Notes under the pieces: generated by a model
Databases searched by the model: none
Told to the model about the DNA's origin: nothing
What the model saw: the letters and a program-made list of their open reading frames with translations, nothing else
From: Microbacterium oleivorans
GTDB lineage: Bacteria; Actinomycetota; Actinomycetes; Actinomycetales; Microbacteriaceae
Reading direction: 5' to 3'
DNA: 56,199 nt
Assembly: GCF_001691565.1 (NCBI RefSeq)
Contig: NZ_MAYO01000001.1
Location: 1 to 56,199, forward strand
Position numbers and translations under genes: made by a program
Shown here: positions 42,077-49,200 of the stretch, piece by piece
Numbering within the stretch: position 1 is the stretch's first letter
How the letters are laid out: every line of letters starts with the position of its first letter

Positions 42077-42955
42077 ATGTCTGACGAGTACTACAGCACG
42101 GAGGGTACCTACGTGCGTATCCGAGAGGACCGGCGCTACGCCGAGCGCGAGGCTGAGCGGGCGTGGGGATGGTGGTCGCGGAAACGCGCGGCCGCGGCCC
42201 TCCGTGAACTCGAGGAAACAGACGGGCTCGCCGCAGCTGCGGAGGAGTGGGCTCGGATCTTGATCTACGAAGAGCTCGAGCGCGCTTGGGCGCAGACTTC
42301 GCCGGGCGCCAACGCCTGGCACCCGCGATTGCTGTCACACCTTCCCCAGCTTGCGCCAGCCGTGGTGGCAGCCGCATCCGAACGGCCCAACGTGGACACC
42401 CTCGTGCAACGCCACCTGACCCAGCAAGCGGTGACGGCCATCGCGACGCACAAGGTCGCCGAGATCCAGAAGGTGGTCACCGACCCCAAGATCTACATCC
42501 GTCACGGCACGAATGAGGGCGATCCGATGACTGTGGTGCAGCACGCAGCCAGCGGCCTTCGCGCGCGGTTCACTGTCCGTGCGCTCGACGGGCGCGGAGT
42601 GGTCTTCTCGAAGCCATACGCGATCGCTTCGATCGACCCGGATGACCCAGACCACCAAGGCCAGGGTTGGGAGCGATACGTCGGCCTCGGCATCGGCCGA
42701 CGTCTCTACCTCGCCGCAGCGGCGTTCCATCCCCGCACCCGGTGGTCATCGGACCTCGTCAGCCAACACGCGCAGCCGCTGCGTTCCCGGTTGCATGCAG
42801 CAGACCCGTACGTCTGGTCAGGAGAATGCTCGTGGTGTGACGACCGGCTAATCGTGTGGCAGACAGCTGACCCGGCCGTCTTCGACCCGCACCCGCTTAC
42901 ACCAGCACCCCCCGCAGTCACGCCCCGCTTCATAGACGTCACACCATCGGAGTAA
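42077..42955 (+). CDS. GNAT-like domain protein, 292 aa
   Basis: ATG 42077 follows GAGGG. The N-terminal half is helical and Glu/Arg/Ala-rich (REDRRYAEREAERAWGWWSR). Residues about 195-260 have GLGIGRRLYLAAAAFHP, an RxxGxG/A-like acetyl-CoA loop, then LRSRLHAADPYVWSGECSWC, a pattern I associate with GNAT-related proteins on actinobacterial mobile elements. Ends in Pro-rich tail. Substrate unknown. Confidence 0.55.
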   Translation: MSDEYYSTEGTYVRIREDRRYAEREAERAWGWWSRKRAAAALRELEETDGLAAAAEEWARILIYEELERAWAQTSPGANAWHPRLLSHLPQLAPAVVAAASERPNVDTLVQRHLTQQAVTAIATHKVAEIQKVVTDPKIYIRHGTNEGDPMTVVQHAASGLRARFTVRALDGRGVVFSKPYAIASIDPDDPDHQGQGWERYVGLGIGRRLYLAAAAFHPRTRWSSDLVSQHAQPLRSRLHAADPYVWSGECSWCDDRLIVWQTADPAVFDPHPLTPAPPAVTPRFIDVTPSE

Positions 42956-43022
42956 CACCCCTGTCACCAGGCAGAGGCATGGACATCGGTAACCCCAGAG
43001 CGTCGAACTCACACCGAAGCCC

Positions 43023-43064
43023 TGTAGCACTCTTTTTGTAGCACCCTTTTTGTAGTACTCTTTT
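43023..43064 (+). repeat. Three 14-bp tandem repeats before the toxin gene
   Basis: TGTAGCACTCTTTT (43023-43036), TGTAGCACCCTTTT (43037-43050) and TGTAGTACTCTTTT (43051-43064), an exact 14-bp period. They end 3 bases before the GTG at 43068 and contain its promoter region (TAGTAC at 43053-43058 as -10). This is a likely operator array for the toxin-antitoxin complex. Confidence 0.65.
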
Positions 43065-43067
43065 CTT

Positions 43068-43328
43068 GTGGGAGTGGAGTGGAAGAAGAGCGCAGCGAAG
43101 CACGGGATTCCCCGCGAGGACATCCTGTGGGCCATCTCCCACGCAGAAGGACAGGAAAACGTCTCCGGCCGTCCGGGCTGGCTGACTCGGGTATGGGTCG
43201 GACACCCCCACGCTCAGACCGATCGCTACATCGAGGTCATCGTCGCAATGAAAGGCGACGAGTTTGTGATCTTCCACGCGATGCCACTGAGCGACCTGTA
43301 CCGCCACCTGATCGAGACCAAGGAGTGA
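43068..43328 (+). CDS. Putative BrnT-like toxin, 86 aa
   Basis: WKKSAAKHGIPREDILWAIS at the start and the IEVIVAMKGDEFVIFHAMPL core with LYRHLIETKE end match a family of small BrnT/RelE-like proteins in actinobacteria paired with a ribbon-helix-helix antitoxin. BrnT toxins are ribonucleases. The frame starts at GTG 43068, close to the expected RNA start, so it may be leaderless. The partner gene follows after 3 bases, in toxin-first order. Confidence 0.62.
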   Translation: MGVEWKKSAAKHGIPREDILWAISHAEGQENVSGRPGWLTRVWVGHPHAQTDRYIEVIVAMKGDEFVIFHAMPLSDLYRHLIETKE

Positions 43329-43331
43329 ACC

Positions 43332-43691
43332 ATGACCCGCACAGATGACCGCAGCAAGGTCGACGACTGGGACCAGTTCGCCGCGGCCGCGGAGGCCGGC
43401 GAACTGGCACCGATCCCCGGTACTGCTCTCCACGGAGAGGATGCTGCCGCCGCCGGTCGCGCGATGCTCCTGGCAGCCACCGGGGCGAGCACGATCGAAG
43501 ATGCCACCCAGATCGCTCTCGGACGCCCCCGGCTAGGCGAAAACCGGGCCGAGACCGTGACGTGGCGTGTTCGCGCGACCGGCGACCTCGACCTGATCGT
43601 CACCCAACTCGCCGACCATGAAGGACGAAGCCGCAGTGCCCTGATCCGCGCGGCCGTCCTCGAGTACGCCCGCGCGCGCACCAACGCCTGA
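43332..43691 (+). CDS. Putative RHH antitoxin, 119 aa
   Basis: ATG 43332 follows AAGGAG in the toxin stop region. The last 45 residues (VTWRVRATGDLDLIVTQLAD, HEGRSRSALIRAAVLEYARA) form a ribbon-helix-helix that would bind the 14-bp repeats upstream of the pair. The acidic, Ala-rich N-terminal half (GTALHGEDAAAAGRAMLLAA) is the likely toxin-binding part. BrnA-like in plan; the family name is inferred. Confidence 0.65.
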   Translation: MTRTDDRSKVDDWDQFAAAAEAGELAPIPGTALHGEDAAAAGRAMLLAATGASTIEDATQIALGRPRLGENRAETVTWRVRATGDLDLIVTQLADHEGRSRSALIRAAVLEYARARTNA

Positions 43692-43731
43692 GCGCACTCG
43701 CCATCATTCGCGTCGATCGAGAGGGAACACA

Positions 43732-44181
43732 TTGATCCAGCCTCGCTACATGACCCCGCCCGTTGGCGTCACGGCCTACGAGAACCCGATCGCCTTCGTG
43801 GCGGAGAACCCCGACCGAGAAGCTCGCCACGGCATCGGCGACGACAACCTCGCCGGTTGGGATGTCGCCGACGGGTTCCGCCTCGCCGAGACACAGATAC
43901 CTGGTGCTCCAGAGTCTGAGTGGCGGATCTCCATCGTTGCCGGCGAAATCTACGCCGTCCTGCGCCGGCTGCCGCTCGCCCGGGAGTACACCTTCGACGG
44001 ACCGGTCTGGCTCCTTGGCCGCATCCCGGACGAGCTCAACAACCGGCCGGCGTGGGATCTGACCCCGCACGACCGCCTCATCCCCCTGCTGAGCGACCTC
44101 GAGGATCTCCGTCACGAACCCGACTCGCTCCTGACCGCGGTCAACGTCATCCGTGAGCGACTCCCGCAGCTGACCACCTGA
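43732..44181 (+). CDS. hypothetical protein, 149 aa
   Basis: TTG 43732 has GAGAGGG 6 bases upstream; ATG 43750 is an in-frame alternative. Soluble mixed alpha/beta protein with the Trp-rich VWLLGRIPDELNNRPAWDLT. No family was recognised. Two bases separate it from the AAA ATPase gene, so the two are likely co-expressed. Confidence 0.55.
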   Translation: MIQPRYMTPPVGVTAYENPIAFVAENPDREARHGIGDDNLAGWDVADGFRLAETQIPGAPESEWRISIVAGEIYAVLRRLPLAREYTFDGPVWLLGRIPDELNNRPAWDLTPHDRLIPLLSDLEDLRHEPDSLLTAVNVIRERLPQLTT

Positions 44182-44183
44182 CC

Positions 44184-45230
44184 GTGACCACGCCCTCCAG
44201 CGACCTCATCCCCGCCTCTCACGCGCAAAGCGCCTGGGCCGCGGGGATCGAGCCGCTGCGCGAGGCGTTCCCGCGCCACGTCGATCAGCTGCTGCGAGCG
44301 ATCGCTTTCTCCTTCGTTGCTCCGCTTCCGGTGCCGGTCTTCATCATCGGCGGGCCCAGCTCGGGCAAGACCACGCTCGCCAGAGCGATCGGAGATCTCG
44401 CGGGGGAGACCACGCGACCCCTGGTTGAGAAGTCGACCGTCGCTGCGTTCGAGAAGGCCGTCCACCCCGGCGTACCGCTGATCGTCGACGACGCCGCACC
44501 CCTGGGGCTTCCCCGGCATCCGCGCATGTTCGACGAACTCGAGAGCGCGACCTACGTGCCCTTCTACTCCCGGCTGCATGAGGCGTCGATCTTCGTCGCC
44601 ACCGGCAGTCAGCCCATCGGGGAGCTCAGCGCGTCCCGGATCATCACGATCGAACTTCCGGCCAAGCCACGGAGCCTTCAACGCCTCCGCAGCGTCTCGA
44701 GCGAACCGGCGATCGCCGCGCGACGATACGTCGCCAGCTACCTCCGCCAGCGGGCCCGAAGCGTCGAGGTCGACACCCGAGCGCTACGTCTCGCCGGCCA
44801 CCGCGAACTCGACAACCTCCGACGCCTCGGCGCCGCCCTGTACGTCGGCGACGAGGTCCTTCGCGCCCTTGAGCTCGAGAACGCCACCACCCCCAAGCTC
44901 TCCTGGCTCCACACCGACGACCAGGTCGTCTGGGCCGTGCGCTCCGCGATTCGCTACCTCCTCGAAAGCGGGGGACAGCTCACCACCGGATCCGACGAAA
45001 GCGCCGCCTGGCCGATAGGCCGCATCAACGCCGACCACATCTACCTCCGCCCAGCAGAAGCCCTCTCGTTCATCCGAGCAGCCCACGGCACCGAGACGCT
45101 CAGCATCCGTGCGATCGCGGCCGCGCTCCGCCGCGCACGCCTGCTCACCACGGAGACCGGCACCACCCCGATCCGCGTAGAGGGCCGCTCCGTCCGCACC
45201 TGGCGGATCTCCCACGGCATCCTCGACTAG
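44184..45230 (+). CDS. AAA+ ATPase, 348 aa
   Basis: Starts at GTG 44184. Walker A FIIGGPSSGKTTLAR is at about 52-66 and Walker B GVPLIVDDAAP at about 97-107, followed by VATGSQPIGELSASRIITIE, a sensor-like strand. The C-terminal 150 residues look like a winged-helix region. The Walker B and sensor region resembles the central domain of the giant replication protein (MPVIVDDFAPDG), so the two may be paralogous helicase or loader ATPases. It could assist replication initiation. The end at 45230 is followed by the putative origin. Confidence 0.7.
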   Translation: MTTPSSDLIPASHAQSAWAAGIEPLREAFPRHVDQLLRAIAFSFVAPLPVPVFIIGGPSSGKTTLARAIGDLAGETTRPLVEKSTVAAFEKAVHPGVPLIVDDAAPLGLPRHPRMFDELESATYVPFYSRLHEASIFVATGSQPIGELSASRIITIELPAKPRSLQRLRSVSSEPAIAARRYVASYLRQRARSVEVDTRALRLAGHRELDNLRRLGAALYVGDEVLRALELENATTPKLSWLHTDDQVVWAVRSAIRYLLESGGQLTTGSDESAAWPIGRINADHIYLRPAEALSFIRAAHGTETLSIRAIAAALRRARLLTTETGTTPIRVEGRSVRTWRISHGILD

Positions 45231-45246
45231 GCGACACGCCGAGCCG

Positions 45247-45259
45247 ACACGCAGCGTGT
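45247..45259. terminator. Short palindrome after the AAA gene
   Basis: ACACGC-A-GCGTGT, 6-bp arms with one central base, 16 bases after the stop at 45230. It may be a weak terminator or a protein-binding site. Confidence 0.35.
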
Positions 45260-45393
45260 GACGTCGATCGACGACGAACCTTCGCTCGAACAGCGGCACC
45301 CCGACGCCGCTCACACGTCAGGTCGGCCGTTACACCCACGCCCGTGACTACACTTTCGGGCCCCTCATGGCGCAAATCTCACCACCTCTCCGG

Positions 45394-45572
45394 AAAGGTG
45401 TAACAGCCATGACCTGGGGTTTTTTTGGATGCCACCACCTTGGCTCTCCCGAGGTGGTGGCGTGTTAGTGGCGTTTGAACTGGGGTTTTCTTCGACGCCA
45501 CCACCTGTTACACCTTTTGGAAAATAGTCCTCACACATGCGTACGCGCGCGAGGGCGGAAAAGGTGTATCAG
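45394..45572. repeat. Iteron-like cluster, putative replication origin
   Basis: AAAGGTGTAACAG at 45394-45406 recurs inverted at 45505-45518 and again as AAAAGGTGTATCAG at 45559-45572. A 26-bp direct repeat (45415-45440 and 45481-45506, 23 of 26 identical) begins TGGGGTTTT and ends GCCACCACCT, and the inverse AGGTGGTGGC is at 45452-45461. The T runs make it locally AT-rich. It lies in a 484-base gene-free gap just before the replication genes and carries no open frame with a ribosome-binding site, which suits an origin with Rep-binding iterons. Confidence 0.55.
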
Positions 45573-45601
45573 CGGGCGTCGAAACTTTCTTGCGATCGGG
45601 A

Positions 45602-45634
45602 TGTCCGCGAAGTGTCTGAGGCTGGGCCTATACC
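45602..45634 (+). promoter_or_regulatory. Conserved element promoter P8 (TGTCCGCGAA-N17-TATACC)
   Basis: TGTCCGCGAA at 45602-45611, TATACC at 45629-45634, spacer 17. It is downstream of the iteron-like cluster and drives the small gene at 45715, possibly reading into the replication operon. Confidence 0.78.
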
Positions 45635-45714
45635 TGCATGGGAGAAACACGCCGCAGCTGCGACGCACCAAGCGAATCCGTGATTCTGATTCAGCTTCGT
45701 GCTAGAACAGGGGC

Positions 45715-45990
45715 ATGCCTGCATCAGAAAAGAAGCCGGGACGCCGCTCGTACGGCCCTCGTGCGGTCAGGACTGTGCGGTATCCGAAGGACTACGACCC
45801 GATCCTCGAGCGCATCGCAGCGGACGCCGGACTTCCCCTCAGCAGCTGGCTCGCGCTGGCTGTCTCCCAGCAAGCTGGGCTCGAAATCCCCGACTACGTC
45901 AAGGACGAACTCAAGAAGGCGGAGCGAGAGCGCGCTGCCCGAGAGACAGAACAGGAGCTCGACATGCTCGACATGCCCAAGTCGGCGTAG
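45715..45990 (+). CDS. Small putative copy-control/RHH-like protein, 91 aa
   Basis: ATG 45715 follows a GGGG-rich weak site. It is basic at the N-terminus (EKKPGRRSYGPRAVRTVRYP), followed by a short strand and two helices (DYDPILERIAADAGLPLSSW, LALAVSQQAGL) that could be a ribbon-helix-helix, then a charged tail. Its place between a putative origin and the Rep gene, with a terminator after it, suits a plasmid copy-number regulator. No direct homology evidence. Confidence 0.55.
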   Translation: MPASEKKPGRRSYGPRAVRTVRYPKDYDPILERIAADAGLPLSSWLALAVSQQAGLEIPDYVKDELKKAERERAARETEQELDMLDMPKSA

Positions 45991-45998
45991 AAAGCACA

Positions 45999-46028
45999 AC
46001 CCCCGCTGGTCGGCAAACCTGCGGGGGT
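45999..46028 (+). terminator. Terminator between copy regulator and replication gene
   Basis: ACCCCCGC (45999-46006) pairs with GCGGGGGT (46021-46028), loop 14 bases, and outer GCAC (45994-45997) pairs with GTGC (46034-46037). AAAA follows the 3-prime arm on the top strand, so the complementary strand has the T run; it might act in both directions or as an attenuator. Confidence 0.55.
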
Positions 46029-46140
46029 GAAAAGTGCTGAGTCTTGGTCTCCGGCAAGAGACCTCGTATCGCGAAACCCTTATTGAGAATCCGGGTATGT
46101 GCATGATTGTAGCCGCTTTATTGCGGATGTCTAGCGTTGG

Positions 46141-46191
46141 TGAACGGCGACTCGCCGCACCCGCTATGCTCCGCTGCGCACGCCGGGGAGG
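46141..46191 (+). promoter_or_regulatory. Promoter and ribosome-binding site of the giant replication gene
   Basis: TGAACG at 46141-46146, 18-base spacer, TATGCT at 46165-46170, then GGGGAGG at 46185-46191, 12 bases before ATG 46204. The two hexamers resemble those at O5 (TGGACG, TATGCT) but without the palindromic operator. Between 46038 and 46140 I see only the small inverted repeat CCGC-TTTATT-GCGG near 46113. Confidence 0.5.
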
Positions 46192-46203
46192 TGTGCTGCA
46201 GCG

Positions 46204-49200
46204 ATGACGCTTGAGTACACGCCGGCCGCGGCGGCTCGGACATCCCTCGATCGCGTCTGGGAGGCGCTGGATCGGGGCGGGTGGAAGCCTGCACGCCGCG
46301 GCAACCAGTTCAAGGCGTTGTGCCCGGTGCACGGCGACGCGCAGCCGTCACTGAGCATCCGGTACGACTCGGTCGCCGGCAAGGTGATGATGCACTGCTT
46401 CGGCTGCGGCGATGCGTTCAACCTCCACGACGTCTGCGGTGCTCTCGGGCTCACCATCAGCGACCTGTTCGACGCGCCTCTGCCCACAGACCGCCGTCGG
46501 TCGACCACGCCCCGACCCAAGCGACCCTCGCTCCCGCCACGGCTCACGAAGGACGAGCTCGCGCCCACGGCCCCGGATCTGACCGGTGCGACCTGGACCC
46601 AGGTGAAGGTCTACGAGTACGTCGACGACAACGGCGTCGTCCGCCAGCGGGTCCACCGCGAAGAGACCACCGTCGACGGGAAGCGGCACAAGCGCTTCAC
46701 GCAGAGCTACCGCGGCGCCAACGGCCGTTGGGTCAAGCGCAAGCCCGCTGACTTCTCGCCACTGCTCTACAACCTCGACGCCGTCCGTACCGCGGTCGCT
46801 GCAGGAGAGGATGTGTGGCTGCTCGAGGGGGAGAAGGACGCCGACAGCGCTATCGAGGAGGGCCTGGCCGCGACGACCAATGCGGGCGGTGCCACAGCGT
46901 TCCCCGCGGAGCTGCTCGAACGATTCCGCGGCAGCCGCGTCAACCTGGTCGTCGACAACGATGCGGCCGGCGCGCAGCGCGCGGCCGCCGTCGGCGCACA
47001 GCTGGCCGATCTCACCATTCCCGCCCGGATCCTGCTGCCCAACCTCGCAGACCGGAAAGCCGACTTCACCGACCACATGGACGCCGGCGGCAGAGTCGAC
47101 ACGCTCGTCGAGATCTCCGTTGACGATGCCCGCGCCATGGTCGCAGCCTCCGAGGCCGAAAAGCTCGTCACCGGCCGCACCGGCATCGCCGTCTGCCTCA
47201 AGGAAGCGATCGCGCAGCTCGAACAGACCCAGCAGGATCGGGGCACCTCCGAACAGCACGCCGAGGCGTGGGCTCGGGAGTCGCTGAACCGCCTCGAGCG
47301 CATCCGGGCGATCGACCCTGACCTGGACCCGGAAACGCTGAGCGAGCGAGGGCGCGACGCGCTGGCCAGCTACAAGTCGCTGCTGGTCGAAGGCGCCCAG
47401 ATCGCCCGGGACACCTACATCACCGCAGGCCTCGACGTCCCACAGACCATCGTCAGCGCCCTGACTGCGCTGCGGCCCGAGGTTGAGGCTCCCGTCGAAC
47501 CTTCCGAGGTCGTCGACGTCACCCCGACCCCGCCCACCAGCAGCAGCTCGGGGGGCGGTAACGGTGGCGTGTTCTTCGGCAACGAGGAGGAGGGTCAGCC
47601 CGAGAAGCGCCCCCACATCCACGGCAACGACTACGCCGTCGTCAACGGACAGACCGTGCTCGTGAAGTACGTTCCCGCCGACAGCGGCGAGGGCTACACC
47701 GAGAAGTACTACCGGGTCATGCGCGGCTGGGCCGAGGTGCAGAGCGTCGCGATCGAGGACGACGGCACCGACTCGGAGATCGCCCGTTCCCCGCACCTGT
47801 ACGTCATCCAGTTCTTCCGGTGGGTGCTCAACCAGCGCGGCTACCCGGTGCGTGACGCCGAAACCGGTCAGATCAAAACCGAGACGAAGACCCTCAAGTA
47901 CACCGAAGACCAGATCCGCGACGGATCCTGGGCAACCGCACTTCCCTGGCCCGGGTTCCTCGAGTCGCAGAGCCGCCGCGGCCGCGACCAGGCGTGGGAC
48001 GCGATGAGCTCCATCTCCCCGCCGCAGGACAACAGCATCGTCCACACCACGGTTGGGTGGCGTGATGCGGAGACCGGTCCGTACTTCGTCCACGCCGCCG
48101 GCGCGATCGCCAAGGGCGGTGCGCTCGACGTCGAGGTGGATGTCGAGAAGACCTCCGAGATCTACGCCATGCCCGAACCGACCACCGACCGTGACGTGCT
48201 GCGTCAGGCGTGGATCGACGGGACGGTGTCGCTGCGCGAATCCGAGCTCCCCGCTCGTGTGGTCGCACCCCTGCTGGGTCACTCCTGGACAGCCCCGGTC
48301 GTGCCGGGACCGATCATCCTGCACCTGGTGGGCGGGTTCGCCTCATACAAGAGTTCGCACAGCCGCCTCGCGGTGCAGTACTTCGCACCGAATCTGACCT
48401 ACATGACCAAGGGTCTGATCTCTGGCGCCGCCGGCGGTGCCACCACGATCGGTCTGCAGCGCACCCTCAGCTCGATCAACTACATGCCCGTCATCGTCGA
48501 TGACTTCGCCCCGGACGGAGACGCGAAGGGAGCCATCCGACGCATCAGCGCCCTGGGCCGCACCGTGTTCAACGGCATCGGACGCCTGCGCGGCAAGCAG
48601 CGCGGTGGTGCCGAAGCAGACCGGCCGATCGTGGCGAGCATCATCACCTCCGGCGAGCTGTCCGCTCAGGGCTCCGCCGACTCCCGCATCGTGAACCTGC
48701 CCCTGGACCCCGCGACCGTCAAGAACGGTGGCGAGATATTCGGCCGCCTCGAGTCACGCCACAACCGGCACGCCCGCGCCACCATCGGCGCTGCGCTTCT
48801 GCAGTGGATCGCCGGTCGACGTGAGCAGCTCATCGACGACTTCACCCAGGCAGAAGAAGACGTCGACCACCGCCTGTGCACCCAGACGTACTGGCGTAAC
48901 CGCATCCCCCGTCAGAGCGGCCACAACGGTCTCCACGACCGCCTCGTCCAGTCCGCCGTGACCCTGGACCGCGGCATCGTGATCATGCTGATGATGCTCC
49001 GCGACCTCGACGTCATCAGCCCCGACGAAGCCAAGGACTTCTACAGCTGGGCTCGCGACGGCATCGCTGACGCGATCAGCCTGCAGGACTCCTCGGCATC
49101 CGACCCCGCCGAGCAGCTGATGGACTACCTGCGCGAGGCGATCGCCAACGGCAACGCCCACCTGTCGGGCATCGACGGCACAGTCCCCGAAGACGCCGCC

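Noticed and set aside
43023..43064. The three 14-bp repeats as a short CRISPR array
   Set aside because: Repeats are contiguous with no spacers and too short, and no cas genes are present.
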